From contig NZ_CP029192.1 in the NCBI RefSeq assembly GCF_008642315.1, positions 2,976,001-3,040,000 of the forward strand: a stretch of DNA of 64,000 nt. Direction: 5' to 3'. This DNA comes from Streptomyces venezuelae. Its GTDB lineage: Bacteria; Actinomycetota; Actinomycetes; Streptomycetales; Streptomycetaceae. The position numbers and the translations under genes are program-made. The notes beneath the pieces were generated by a model that saw nothing but the letters and a program-made list of their open reading frames with translations, was not told the DNA's origin and made no database searches. Shown piece by piece: positions 1-8,668 of this stretch. Position 1 is the stretch's first letter. The number at the start of each line of letters is the position of its first letter.

Positions 1-381
1 GCCCTCGGACTTGCCGTTCGCGGCCTTGGCGCTCGCCTTGGCGGCGGGCTCGGCGTCCTCACCCGTGCGGGCCTTCGAGGTGGCACGGCGCTTGGGCTTG
101 GTCTCGGTGGTGTCCCCCGAGGAGGCGGCGCTCTTCGCCGGGGCTCCGCCCCCTGCCTGCGCCTCCTTGATGACCTCGATCAGCTGGCTCTTGCGCATGC
201 GCCCGGTGCCCTTGATCCCAAGGCCCGATGCGACCTGCTGCAGTTCCGCCAGCACCATGCCCTCGAGGCCGGTGCCGCGGCGCCGCCTCGACCCGGCCGA
301 AGCACCGGTGGCAGGCGCCGCGGAGGCGTCCGTGGCGGGCGTGTCGGCAGTCACGCCCATCAGATCGGTGGTGTCGCTCAC
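1..381 (-). CDS. rho: Transcription termination factor Rho, N-terminal part (cut by window edge)
   Basis: Only the first 127 codons are inside the window; the ATPase and RNA-binding core lies beyond the left edge. The GTG start at 381-379 opens a Ser/Ala/Thr-rich leader, followed at about residues 35-75 by a Rho_N (SAP-like) helical domain with LEGMVLAELQQVASGLGIKG and MRKSQLIEVIKEAQ, then a Lys/Arg/Glu-rich low-complexity linker. That linker is typical of actinobacterial Rho, which is longer than the E. coli protein because of such an insert. Rho is a hexameric RNA helicase that ends transcription. Its position downstream of thrB on the same strand is the usual Streptomyces order and supports the call. 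Confidence 0.9.
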   Translation of the reverse strand, partial: MSDTTDLMGVTADTPATDASAAPATGASAGSRRRRGTGLEGMVLAELQQVASGLGIKGTGRMRKSQLIEVIKEAQAGGGAPAKSAASSGDTTETKPKRRATSKARTGEDAEPAAKASAKAANGKSEG

Positions 382-774
382 GAAGGGTCCTTCCCTGGAG
401 CGGACGTCGGCCTGTCTGGCTCGGCGACCGGTTGTGCTGTCCGGCGGTCGGTCCTTGCATTCTGTGGACCGTGCCGGGGCGGTGGTCCGCCAACGCGGCG
501 GAAGAATTCATTGGTGATGGCGATTCCCGGTGCGGTGCCACTGAAGTGCGGTGTCACCCGGCTCGGTCACGCCGGTTCCGGAGCGTGCTCAGGACCGCTC
601 AGTGCAGGGCACGAAGCAGTTTGGGAGGCTCCCGGAAGAATGGTTGTCCCGGACGGGGACACAAAGCACCTCGCCATGGTGAGGTCGGGTGCAGACTTGA
701 GATTAACACTACCGGATCCAACAAACATTCCCCCTCTCAGGATCGGGACACCCCGAATCCCTTCGTTCACTGCG
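382..774. other. rho leader/promoter region, no gene seen
   Basis: These 393 bases separate thrB from rho on the minus strand. No convincing reading frame with an RBS is seen. On the minus strand an AT-richer patch near 695-735 contains TAGTGT and TAATCT, candidate -10 elements for rho, which would leave a leader of roughly 300 nt. A long leader would be consistent with autoregulation, but that is inference. Confidence 0.4.
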
Positions 775-1692
775 TCAGGGCGCGAGCGGCAGCACGCTCG
801 CTCCGGAGGCGTCGAGCTCCAGGCGGTTGGCCGCCCAGCCCTCTCCCGCCAGTCGTGCGACCTTGTCGGCCGCACTGTCTTCGGCCAGCGCGAGGACCGT
901 GGGTCCCGCGCCGGAGATCACCGCGGGCACGCCGTCGGCGCGCAGCCGCTCCACCAGGGCGGCGCTCTCCGGCATGGCGGGAGAGCGGTACTCCTGGTGC
1001 AGACGGTCCTCGGTGGCGGGCAGCAGCAGCTCGGGGCGCCTGGTCAGGGCCTCGACGAGCAGGGCCGCACGGCCCGCGTTGGCGGCCGCGTCGACGTGCG
1101 GGACGGTGCGCGGCAGCAGGCCGCGGGCCGTCTCGGTGAGGACGGGCTTTCCGGGGACGAAAACCACCGGAACGATGGAATCGACGGGCTCCATCCTGAT
1201 CGCGCGGGCGGTGCCCCCGTCCATCCAGGAGAGCGTGAAGCCGCCGAGCAGACAGGCGGCGACGTTGTCGGGGTGGCCCTCGATCTCGGTGGCCAGCTCG
1301 AGCAGCGCGGCGTCGTCGAGCCTGGCCTCGCCGCCTATGGTCACGGCGCGGGCGGCGACGATGCCCGCGCAGATGGCGGCGGACGACGAGCCGAGGCCCC
1401 GGCCGTGCGGGATGCGGTTGGCGCAGACGATCTCGAGGCCGCGCGGCTGTCCGCCGAGCAGGTCGAAGGCGGTGCGCAGGGAACGCACCAACAGATGCGA
1501 CTCGTCGCGCGGGAGGGTTTCACTGCCCTCGCCGGCGATGTCGATGTTCAGGCCGGAGTCGGCCACCCGGACGACGACGTCGTCGTACAGACCCAGCGAC
1601 AGGCCCAGGGCGTCGAAGCCCGGACCGAGGTTGGCGCTGGTGGCGGGGACGCGCACCCGGACGGCGGCGGCGCGGAACGCGGGACCGGCCAT
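775..1692 (-). CDS. thrB: Homoserine kinase
   Basis: A 305-aa GHMP-family kinase that phosphorylates L-homoserine, the step before threonine synthase. The N-terminus has the family opening VRVPATSANLGPGFDALGL. The ATP-binding GHMP motif is near residues 95-110 (IPHGRGLGSSSAAICAGIVA), and a C-terminal GHMP segment holds VISGAGPTVLALA. The length matches the family. The ATG at 1692 is preferred over upstream in-frame starts because it has AAGGAGAG about 9 nt upstream and begins exactly where homology is expected. It lies downstream of thrC and hom on the same strand, after a 247-nt gap that may contain its own promoter. Confidence 0.97.
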   Translation of the reverse strand: MAGPAFRAAAVRVRVPATSANLGPGFDALGLSLGLYDDVVVRVADSGLNIDIAGEGSETLPRDESHLLVRSLRTAFDLLGGQPRGLEIVCANRIPHGRGLGSSSAAICAGIVAARAVTIGGEARLDDAALLELATEIEGHPDNVAACLLGGFTLSWMDGGTARAIRMEPVDSIVPVVFVPGKPVLTETARGLLPRTVPHVDAAANAGRAALLVEALTRRPELLLPATEDRLHQEYRSPAMPESAALVERLRADGVPAVISGAGPTVLALAEDSAADKVARLAGEGWAANRLELDASGASVLPLAP

Positions 1693-1939
1693 CGCTCGAT
1701 GACTCTCCTTGAGCTGCGTGTTTTTGAGGCTGCGTATTTTCGGTACGTGCCACATGTACGGAACACCCGAAGGCCGCGAACAACGGCGGCACCGCGGCAT
1801 ATGCGGCGGGGCGGGTCGGTACAGCCTATCGAAGGAAGGTTCTGTGGCGACATAGGGCGCACAGGAGGCGCACGATGCGTGTCGTAAGCCCCCTGTGCCA
1901 CCCCCTGTACAGGGTCGCGGGTTTCGTCGGCCCGCTGGG

Positions 1940-2998
1940 TTACGCGAGGCCGAGGCGTTCGGCCGCGGCGGCCGCGTCGACCGGGACGGTGACCGGCTGC
2001 GGAGCACCCGCGACGGCCCAGTCCGGGTCCTTCAGGCCGTTGCCCGTCACCGTGCAGACGATCTTCTGGCCCTTGTCGACCTTGCCCTGCTCGGCGGCCT
2101 TCAGGAGGCCGGCGACCGACGCGGCCGACGCGGGCTCCACGAAGACACCCTCCTGGGACGCCAACAGCTTGTAGGCGCGCAGGATCTCACGGTCCGTCAC
2201 CTCGTCGATGAAGCCGCCGGACTCGTCGCGCGCGGCGAGCGCGTGCTGCCACGACGCGGGGTTGCCGATGCGAATCGCGGTGGCGATCGTCGAGGGGTCC
2301 TTGACGACCTCGCCGCGCACGATGGGCGCGGAGCCGGAGGCCTGGAAGCCCCACATCCTGGGGGTACGGGTCGACACCGCGTCGGCCGCGTACTCCTTGT
2401 AGCCCTTCCAGTAGGCCGTGATGTTGCCGGCGTTGCCGACGGGAAGGACGTGGATGTCCGGCGCGTCGCCGAGCGCGTCGACGATCTCGAACGAGCCGGT
2501 CTTCTGGCCCTCGATGCGGAACGGGTTCACCGAATTGACCAGCGCCACCGGGTAGTTCTCCGACAGGGCTCGAGCGAGGTTCAAGCAGTCGTCGAAGTTG
2601 CCGTCGACCTGGAGGATCTTCGAGCCGTAGACGAGCGCCTGGCCCATCTTGCCGAGCGCGATCTTGCCCTGCGGCACGAGGACCGCGCAGACCATGCCGG
2701 CGCGTACGGCGTAGGCCGCCGCGGACGCCGAGGTGTTGCCGGTGGAGGCGCAGATGACGGCCTTGGCGCCCTCCTCCTTGGCCTTGGTGATCGCCATGGT
2801 CATGCCGCGGTCCTTGAAGGACCCCGTGGGGTTGGCGCCCTCGACCTTGAGGTGGACCTCGCAGCCCGTGCGCTCGGAGAGCACCTGTGCCGGCACGAGC
2901 GGCGTGCCGCCCTCCCGGAGCGTCACGACCGGCGTGGTGTCGGATACCGGAAGACGGTCCCGGTACTCCTCGATGATTCCGCGCCACTGGTGGGTCAT
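1940..2998 (-). CDS. thrC: Threonine synthase
   Basis: A 352-aa PLP-dependent fold-type II enzyme converting O-phosphohomoserine to threonine. The PLP lysine is K62 in the motif GSFKDRGM. The phosphate-binding region carries [17 protein letters not shown], and the Gly-rich segment [14 protein letters not shown] is also present. The start ATG lies 6 nt after the hom stop codon, so hom and thrC are almost certainly co-transcribed. The length is that of the short actinobacterial type. Confidence 0.97.
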   Translation of the reverse strand: MTHQWRGIIEEYRDRLPVSDTTPVVTLREGGTPLVPAQVLSERTGCEVHLKVEGANPTGSFKDRGMTMAITKAKEEGAKAVICASTGNTSASAAAYAVRAGMVCAVLVPQGKIALGKMGQALVYGSKILQVDGNFDDCLNLARALSENYPVALVNSVNPFRIEGQKTGSFEIVDALGDAPDIHVLPVGNAGNITAYWKGYKEYAADAVSTRTPRMWGFQASGSAPIVRGEVVKDPSTIATAIRIGNPASWQHALAARDESGGFIDEVTDREILRAYKLLASQEGVFVEPASAASVAGLLKAAEQGKVDKGQKIVCTVTGNGLKDPDWAVAGAPQPVTVPVDAAAAAERLGLA

Positions 2999-3004
2999 TG
3001 CTGC

Positions 3005-4297
3005 TTACTCCCCTTCAACCCGCATGATGCTGGCGACACCACGCACGGTGTCGAGATTGCGCAGCGCCTCGACGGTGCCGCTGAGGGCGGCGTCGGGCGC
3101 GCGGTGGGTGACGACGACGAGGGAGGCCTCGCCGTCCTTGCCCGTCTGACGGACCGTATCGATCGATACGCCGTGCTCGGCGAAGACCGTCGCGACCTGG
3201 GCGAGGACGCCCGGCTTGTCGGCCACGTCGAGGCTGATGTGGTAGCGCGTGACGACCTCGCCCATGGAGCTCACGGGCAGCTGGGTGTACGCGGAGTCGC
3301 CGGGCCCGGTGGCCTCGGCGAGCTTGTTGCGGCAGACGGCGACGAGGTCGCCGAGGACGGCGGACGCGGTGGGCGAGCCACCGGCGCCGGGCCCGTAGAA
3401 CATGAGCTGTCCCGCGGCCTCCGCCTCGACGAAGACGGCGTTGTACGCACCCCGCACGGATGCCAGCGGATGGCTGAGCGGAATCATCGCCGGATGCACG
3501 CGCGCGGTGACGGATTCACCGTCGGCCGCGCGCTCACAGATGGCGAGCAGCTTGATGGTGCAGCCCATCCGTTTCGCGGAGGCGAAGTCGGCGGCGGTGA
3601 CCTCGGTCATGCCCTCGCGGTACACGTCGTCGAGGCGCACGCGCGTGTGGAAGGCGATGCCGGCGAGGATCGCGGCCTTGGCGGCGGCGTCGAAGCCCTC
3701 GACGTCGGCGGTCGGGTCGGCCTCGGCGTACCCCAGCGCGGTGGCCTCGTCGAGGGCCTCCTGATAGCCCGCCCCCGTCGTGTCCATCGCATCGAGGATG
3801 AAGTTCGTGGTTCCGTTCACGATGCCGAGGACGCGGTTGACCTTGTCACCGGCGAGGGACTCGCGCAGCGGCCGGATCAGCGGGATGGCCCCGGCGACGG
3901 CGGCCTCGTAGTACAGATCCCGCCCGTGCTCGACGGCGGCGGCGTGCAGCGCGGCGCCGTCCTGGGCGATGAGCGCCTTGTTCGCGGAGACGACGGAGGC
4001 ACCGTGCTCGAAGGCGGTGGTGATCAGCGTCCGGGCGGGCTCGATCCCCCCGATCACCTCGACGATGACGTCGATGTCCCCACGCTTGACCAGAGCGGTC
4101 GCGTCGGTGGTGATCAGTGACGGATCGATTCCCTCACGCACCTTGGAGGGGCGACGGACGGCGACCCCGGCGAGCTCCACCGGGGCGCCGATCCTGGCTG
4201 TGAGGTCGTCGGCGTGCGTCGTCATGATGCGCGCCACCTCTGAGCCGACAACCCCACAGCCCAGCAGCGCCACCTTCAGCGGACGCGTACGCATCAT
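3005..4297 (-). CDS. hom: Homoserine dehydrogenase
   Basis: A 430-aa NAD(P)-dependent enzyme reducing aspartate semialdehyde to homoserine, the branch point to Thr and Met. An N-terminal Rossmann motif (VALLGCGVVGSEVARI) is followed by the catalytic domain with the substrate-binding stretch GIVNGTTNFIL, and by a C-terminal ACT domain (about residues 345-425, beginning YHISLDVADKPGVLAQVA) that normally gives threonine feedback control. It is monofunctional, with no aspartokinase domain. It leads the hom-thrC pair. The start is a tandem Met (MMRTRP); the second ATG is an equally plausible start. Confidence 0.97.
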   Translation of the reverse strand: MMRTRPLKVALLGCGVVGSEVARIMTTHADDLTARIGAPVELAGVAVRRPSKVREGIDPSLITTDATALVKRGDIDVIVEVIGGIEPARTLITTAFEHGASVVSANKALIAQDGAALHAAAVEHGRDLYYEAAVAGAIPLIRPLRESLAGDKVNRVLGIVNGTTNFILDAMDTTGAGYQEALDEATALGYAEADPTADVEGFDAAAKAAILAGIAFHTRVRLDDVYREGMTEVTAADFASAKRMGCTIKLLAICERAADGESVTARVHPAMIPLSHPLASVRGAYNAVFVEAEAAGQLMFYGPGAGGSPTASAVLGDLVAVCRNKLAEATGPGDSAYTQLPVSSMGEVVTRYHISLDVADKPGVLAQVATVFAEHGVSIDTVRQTGKDGEASLVVVTHRAPDAALSGTVEALRNLDTVRGVASIMRVEGE

Positions 4298-4322
4298 CCG
4301 ACCTCACTTCTCATACATCTAC

Positions 4323-4344
4323 GGTGGGACCAGTCTCACCCACC
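4323..4344. promoter_or_regulatory. Inverted repeat just upstream of hom
   Basis: GGTGGG (4323-4328) and CCCACC (4339-4344) can pair around a 10-nt loop, 26 nt upstream of the hom start codon. It could be an operator or a small leader hairpin; no T-run follows it, so it does not look like an intrinsic terminator. The signal is short and may be chance in GC-rich DNA. Confidence 0.25.
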
Positions 4345-4402
4345 GGAACGGACTTTCTGTCCATCGTCCGGATCGTGAGACACCTATTTCATCATGCGTC
4401 AG

Positions 4403-5794
4403 TCAGCCGACGTCGAGACGGAGGAGGTCCTCCTCCGTCTCACGCCGGACGATCACCCGCGCCTCGCCGTCGCGCACGGCGACGACGGGCGGGCGAAGCG
4501 CGTGGTTGTAGTTGCTCGCCATCGAGCGGCAGTACGCGCCGGTCGCGGGCACGGCGATCAGATCACCGGGCGCGAGATCCGCAGGAAGGAAAGCATCTCG
4601 TACGACGATGTCACCACTCTCGCAGTGCTTGCCCACGACACGCACCAGGACGGGCTCGGCGTCGGAGGAGCGGGAGACGAGCGCGACGGTGTATTCGGCG
4701 TCGTACAGCGCGGTGCGGATGTTGTCGGACATGCCGCCGTCCACGGACACGTACGTCCGCAGCCCTTCGAGGGGCTTGATGGTCCCGACCTCGTAGAGGG
4801 TGAAGGCGGTGGGTCCGACGATGGCGCGCCCCGGCTCGACGGAGATGCGGGGCGTCCGCAGCTTCGCCGCGGCACACTCCCTCGTGACGATCTCGTTCAG
4901 CGCCGTGGCGATCTCGTGCGGCTCGCGGGGGTCGTCGTCGGAGGTGTAGGCGATGCCGAGCCCGCCGCCGAGGTCGATCTCGGGCAGCTCGACGCCGTGC
5001 TCGTCGCGCACCTCGGCGAGCAGCTGCACGACGCGGCGGGCGGAGACCTCGAACCCGGCCATGTCGAAGATCTGCGACCCGATGTGCGAGTGAATCCCGA
5101 TGAGCTCCAGCGAATCGAGCTTGAGCGCCCGCCGCACGGCCTCGGCGGCCTGCCCGCCCGCGAGCGCGATGCCGAACTTCTGATCCTCGTGGGCGGTGGC
5201 GATGAACTCGTGGGTGTGCGCTTCCACACCCACGGTCACGCGGATCTGCACGCGCTGCCGCTTGCCGAGCCGCTCGGCGATGTGCGCGACGCGGACGATC
5301 TCCTGGAAGGAGTCGAGCACGATGCGGCCGACGCCGGCGGCGACGGCGCGCTCGATCTCGTCGGGCGTCTTGTTGTTCCCGTGGAAGGCGATGCGCTCGG
5401 CGGGCATCCCGGCGTCGAGGGCGGTGGCGAGCTCGCCCCCGCTGCACACGTCGAGGTTGAGCCCCTCCTCGTGCAGCCACCGCACGACGGCACGCGACAG
5501 GAACGCCTTCCCGGCGTAGAAGACATCGGCGTCGCTGCCGAAGGCGTCGCGCCAGGCCTGGCACCGGGCGCGGAAGTCGGCCTCGTCGATGAAGTAGGCG
5601 GGCGTACCGAACTCCTCGGCGAGCCGCGTCACTTCGATCCCACCCGTGCTCACGACCCCTTCGGGGCCACGGGTGACGGTACGGGACCAGACCTTGGGGT
5701 CCAGCGCGTTGAGGTCGGCGGGCGGCGCGCTGTAGTGCCCCTCGGGAAGCACGTCGGCGTGGCGGGGACCTGCGGGGTGGGCGGAACGGCTCAT
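4403..5794 (-). CDS. lysA: Diaminopimelate decarboxylase
   Basis: A 463-aa PLP enzyme of the alanine-racemase-fold/ornithine decarboxylase family that makes lysine from meso-diaminopimelate. The PLP lysine is K96 in [11 protein letters not shown]. Further family motifs are GGELATAL, the HSHIGSQI segment, [14 protein letters not shown], and the C-terminal HCESGDI cysteine region that completes the partner active site in the dimer. The ATG at 5794 begins [20 protein letters not shown], the usual Streptomyces N-terminus; an in-frame start 126 nt upstream would add an Arg/Pro-rich stretch unlike the family. It lies between nrtL and hom, all on the minus strand. Confidence 0.97.
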   Translation of the reverse strand: MSRSAHPAGPRHADVLPEGHYSAPPADLNALDPKVWSRTVTRGPEGVVSTGGIEVTRLAEEFGTPAYFIDEADFRARCQAWRDAFGSDADVFYAGKAFLSRAVVRWLHEEGLNLDVCSGGELATALDAGMPAERIAFHGNNKTPDEIERAVAAGVGRIVLDSFQEIVRVAHIAERLGKRQRVQIRVTVGVEAHTHEFIATAHEDQKFGIALAGGQAAEAVRRALKLDSLELIGIHSHIGSQIFDMAGFEVSARRVVQLLAEVRDEHGVELPEIDLGGGLGIAYTSDDDPREPHEIATALNEIVTRECAAAKLRTPRISVEPGRAIVGPTAFTLYEVGTIKPLEGLRTYVSVDGGMSDNIRTALYDAEYTVALVSRSSDAEPVLVRVVGKHCESGDIVVRDAFLPADLAPGDLIAVPATGAYCRSMASNYNHALRPPVVAVRDGEARVIVRRETEEDLLRLDVG

Positions 5795-5929
5795 GGCTGT
5801 GGTGTCTCGTCTCTTACGGGGTGACGGCCGGGTGGCGGGGGCGGGGCGACGGGGCGGGCGGGAGGTCCGCGTGCGGTATGTGCTGCCGCACGGGGTGCCG
5901 CCTGTCGCTCTGCCGCTCACTCACGGATG

Positions 5930-7075
5930 TCACAGGAATTCGGGTGCGTTGATGCCGAGCAGGGACAGGCCACCGGCGAGCACCGTCCCGGCGGCTTCGG
6001 CGAGGGCCAGCCGGGCGCGGTGGGCGGCCGAGGGTTTCTCGTCACCGCGCGGCAGGACGGCGAAGGCTGCTTCCTGCGGGGCACTCTGCGGGGCGCTCTG
6101 AAAGGCCAGGAACGCGTCAGCGATGACGACGAGGTACCTGGCGAGTCGGTCCGGGGCGCGGTGGCGCGCTGCGGAGGCGAGGGTGGCGGGGTAGTCGCCG
6201 AGGGCGGTGAGGAGGGCGTCGGCCAGGGGGGCCGCCGGGTCGGCCTCCATGTCGACGTCCGGGTCGGCGGCGAAGCCGAGGGCGGCCGCGTTGCGGGTGA
6301 GGGCGCGGGTGCGGGCGTAGGCGTAGCGGACGCGGAAGAGGGGGTTGCTCTCGCGCTGTACGAGGTGGTCGTCGCCGCCTTGCTCCGGGGTCACGCGGGG
6401 GTGGTCGTGCGGGGCGGGGTGGAGCAGCGCCCAGCGGGCGGCGTCGCGGCCGAGGCGGAGGACGGCGTCGGCGGGCGCGGGGGCCGGGACGGGGCGGAGG
6501 GTGGGGAGGGGTTCGGGGGGCCGACCGTACGCGTCGATGCGTACGTCGAGGGCGTCGATGGCGTCCGCCCGGGCCGGGTCGGGCTGCTCGTCGCAGGTGA
6601 CGCGGACCAGGACGCCCTGCGAGCGCAGGATGCGGCGGGCGCTGTCGGCGAGGACGGCGGCCCGGAGGTCACGGGGGACGTGGAGCTGGGCGACGTCGCC
6701 GGTGTCGGGGTGGACGTGGCCGTAGCAGCGGCCGCGCTCGTGGATCTCGCGCACGAGGGCGGCGGCGCGGGCGCGGGCGTCCGTGAGCGTGATGTTCAGG
6801 AACCCTGGCCCGGTGATGTCGACACCGGCGATGCCGGGCTCGGCGGCGAGTCGCGCCGAGAGCACCTCGGCGACGTCCCGCGGTGCGCGTCCGGCGGCGC
6901 GGGCGATCTGGAGGGCGACGTTGGTGGCGAAGTCCCCGCGCCCTCCGGGCCGGGGCCGCTCGACCCGCACGCTCCCCGCCTCCACGGACGCCGCCACGTC
7001 CACGCTGAGCTCCCCGGCATCGACGGCACGACGCGTGGCGCGCAGCACGGTGCGGGAGAGCTCGACGGGGGTCAC
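5930..7075 (-). CDS. nrtL: ArgS-related anticodon-binding protein NrtL
   Basis: About 381 aa from the GTG at 7075. It resembles arginyl-tRNA synthetase but lacks the catalytic Rossmann core with HIGH and KMSKS motifs. The N-terminal 90 residues look like the ArgRS additional domain 1 (GDFATNVALQIARAAGR, GFLNITL). The C-terminal half looks like the ArgRS DALR anticodon-binding domain (NPLFRVRYAYARTRAL, then PDRLARYLVVIADAFLAF). Actinobacteria carry this truncated paralog next to lysA. Its role is not established to my knowledge; tRNA-Arg binding is inference. The middle section is Pro/Ala-rich and poorly conserved in appearance. The start is chosen because residues further upstream are low-complexity. 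Confidence 0.85.
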   Translation of the reverse strand: MTPVELSRTVLRATRRAVDAGELSVDVAASVEAGSVRVERPRPGGRGDFATNVALQIARAAGRAPRDVAEVLSARLAAEPGIAGVDITGPGFLNITLTDARARAAALVREIHERGRCYGHVHPDTGDVAQLHVPRDLRAAVLADSARRILRSQGVLVRVTCDEQPDPARADAIDALDVRIDAYGRPPEPLPTLRPVPAPAPADAVLRLGRDAARWALLHPAPHDHPRVTPEQGGDDHLVQRESNPLFRVRYAYARTRALTRNAAALGFAADPDVDMEADPAAPLADALLTALGDYPATLASAARHRAPDRLARYLVVIADAFLAFQSAPQSAPQEAAFAVLPRGDEKPSAAHRARLALAEAAGTVLAGGLSLLGINAPEFL

Positions 7076-7432
7076 GGGTCCAGCGTATGGGAGGAGGGGG
7101 GTGGGTATGCGAGTCGGTTTCGGGGATGGTCCGGGATGTGGACGGAGGGGGCGGCGCGACGGCTGGGCCGGGCCTCGGTCTGCGGCGGGCCTTCGTGCGG
7201 GGGCTGCGAGCGGAGCCCGCGGTCGGCGGAGGCCAACGCCAAGCCCTTGAGGCAATTGCACAGCCGCCGGGCTGTCCGAGGGCTCCGACCGCGGGGCGAG
7301 GGGCTTCGGCCGCGGGGCGAGGGACCGACTCAGTCACCGTCCTGCACGGCACACGGCACACGGCACACCCGCAACCTCGCGAACACGCCACCCATGCCAC
7401 CTACGCCACGCCACGCCCCAGCACCCCACGCG
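7076..7432. other. Intergenic, no gene seen
   Basis: 357 bases between nrtL and the response-regulator gene. It contains a near-duplicate GC-rich motif (CCGCGGGGCGAGGG at about 7289 and 7311) and a C/A-rich low-complexity run (about 7345-7440) with repeated CACGGCACACGG. No reading frame has convincing codon bias or an RBS. Confidence 0.5.
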
Positions 7433-7963
7433 CTACTGCTCCGCCGACGCCCCACTCCCCGCACCACCACGACCAAGATCACGCCCGACCGTGACGCCCT
7501 CCCGCACTCTTTCCCCACCGGCTTCGGGTTCACCGTCCCCCTCAGACTCCGGCTCCCCCTCCCCCACACTGCCCCGCTTCCCTTTCCCCTCCGCCGAGAT
7601 CAACTGGCGGACGACGCCGACCAGTTCGCTCGGCTCGAAGGGCTTGGCCAAGAAGGCGTCGACACCCACATCGAGGCCACTCTCGACCTCGTACTGCGTG
7701 CACGCGCTGATGACGACGATGGGGAGGTCACGAGTCCGCGCGTCGGACCGGAGACGCGCCGCGGTCCGCAGCCCGTCGAGCCGGGGCATCACGACGTCGA
7801 GGGTGACCACGTCGGGCTGGACCTGCTGCACGACGTCCAGGCATTCGACACCATCGGCCGCGGTCACGACCTCGTAGCCCTCCAGCTCGAGGTTGACCCT
7901 GATCAGCTGCCGGATGACCTTGTTGTCGTCCACAACAAGCACACGGCCGGGCACGCCTGGCAC
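7433..7963 (-). CDS. Single-domain response regulator (CheY-like receiver)
   Basis: About 176 aa from the GTG at 7963 (a second GTG at 7954 is equally possible). Residues 6-125 are one receiver domain: acidic pair D12-D13 in VLVVDDNKVI, phospho-acceptor D56 in VTLDVVMPRLDG, then VVISACT and the conserved Lys in FLAKPFEPSELV. After the receiver there is only a Gly/Glu/Arg-rich tail, with no DNA-binding or enzymatic output domain. It therefore probably acts by protein-protein contact or as a phosphate sink. No histidine kinase is adjacent. An upstream in-frame GTG at 8062 would add an Arg/Gly-rich stretch unlike the family and is rejected. Confidence 0.85.
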   Translation of the reverse strand: MPGVPGRVLVVDDNKVIRQLIRVNLELEGYEVVTAADGVECLDVVQQVQPDVVTLDVVMPRLDGLRTAARLRSDARTRDLPIVVISACTQYEVESGLDVGVDAFLAKPFEPSELVGVVRQLISAEGKGKRGSVGEGEPESEGDGEPEAGGERVREGVTVGRDLGRGGAGSGASAEQ

Positions 7964-8164
7964 AACTCGAGAGTAGGTCCGCGCCCACCACCGCGTCCCG
8001 GTTTTCCCTACTTCCGCCCCGTGCGGCCCGCCCGGCCACCGCTCCCCTCCACCCCGGGACACCCCCTCCCCCGGCCCGCCCCGGGAGCAGGGAAATACCT
8101 GTTCATGGCGAGCCCCGGAGAGCTGGTAGGGTTCTACCCGTCACCGCGCAAGCCGCGCTGATAC

Positions 8165-8236
8165 GCCCCCGTAGCTCAGGGGATAGAGCAACGGCCTCCG
8201 GAGCCGTGTGCGCAGGTTCGAATCCTGCCGGGGGCA
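8165..8236 (+). tRNA. tRNA-Arg (anticodon CCG)
   Basis: A full cloverleaf is readable: acceptor GCCCCCG pairs with CGGGGGC, D-arm GCTC/GAGC, anticodon stem ACGGC/GCCGT with loop CTCCGGA (anticodon CCG, reading CGG arginine codons), T-arm GCAGG-TTCGAAT-CCTGC, discriminator A. CCA is not encoded. The gene is 72 nt. Its 3' part from the anticodon loop onward is the integration core of the adjacent mobile element, which rebuilds an intact tRNA at this end. Confidence 0.97.
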
Positions 8237-8238
8237 CC
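8196..8238 (+). repeat. attL core of the integrative element (43-bp direct repeat)
   Basis: Positions 8196-8238 are identical over 43 bases to 28784-28826. The repeat runs from the anticodon loop of tRNA-Arg to two bases past the discriminator. That is the usual location for AICE integration sites, and it leaves this tRNA copy complete. The sequence beyond the core is also similar, though diverged. Confidence 0.92.
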
Positions 8239-8254
8239 CTTCATACGGTGCCCA

Positions 8255-8294
8255 AAGACCCCGCCATCAGCGGTTTCGCTGAGAACGGGGTCTT
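8255..8294 (+). terminator. Terminator hairpin after tRNA-Arg
   Basis: AAGACCCCG (8255-8263) pairs with CGGGGTCTT (8286-8294). An inner stem, CAGCG/CGCTG around GTTT, extends the hairpin. A related hairpin with the same outer stem follows attR at 28843-28882, so the element carries its own version of the tRNA terminator. Confidence 0.7.
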
Positions 8295-8668
8295 CGCGTA
8301 TGTACAGCCGTACGCAGGCAGACGCCGCCGAAAGCAGCCGTTTGCCAGTGATCACGTTGTAATGACGTGTTGATCTTGAAGGGTTTCACGGCAGGTCAAA
8401 AGGCGTTTCGTCGACCCCTAAGCGTTACTCCGTGGACCATTCGTGGACAGACTGAAGTCCCCGGCGCTCGCGGGACAATCCGTTGGACTCGCAGCCGCAC
8501 GCCCTGCGGTACGCGATGTAGGTACACAACTGCGCCGCGGTCGCCACTCCGCAGAAGCTCGCGGTGGGCAATCTCTTGATCGACTGAACGAAACTCCCAA
8601 CCAGCCGGGCGGGGCGCCGTAGTAGCCTGCGCGCATCGCTCAAAACTAGGACACCGGGGGGGCAGCAC
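8295..8668. other. Non-coding left arm of the element
   Basis: 374 bases between the tRNA terminator and the first cargo gene. No gene is supported. Reading frames on the minus strand here run into the following gene antisense and lack an RBS. Integrase and Xis arm-binding sites would be expected in this stretch, but no clear repeats are seen. Confidence 0.4.

Noticed and set aside
1895..4120. Long plus-strand reading frame opposite thrC and hom
   Set aside because: Composition artefact of GC-rich codon bias; the minus-strand genes have full motifs and RBSs, and this frame is Arg/Gly/Asp-rich with no domain.
5927..8161. Plus-strand frame across nrtL and the response regulator
   Set aside because: Spans two well-supported minus-strand genes and an intergenic gap; no domain.
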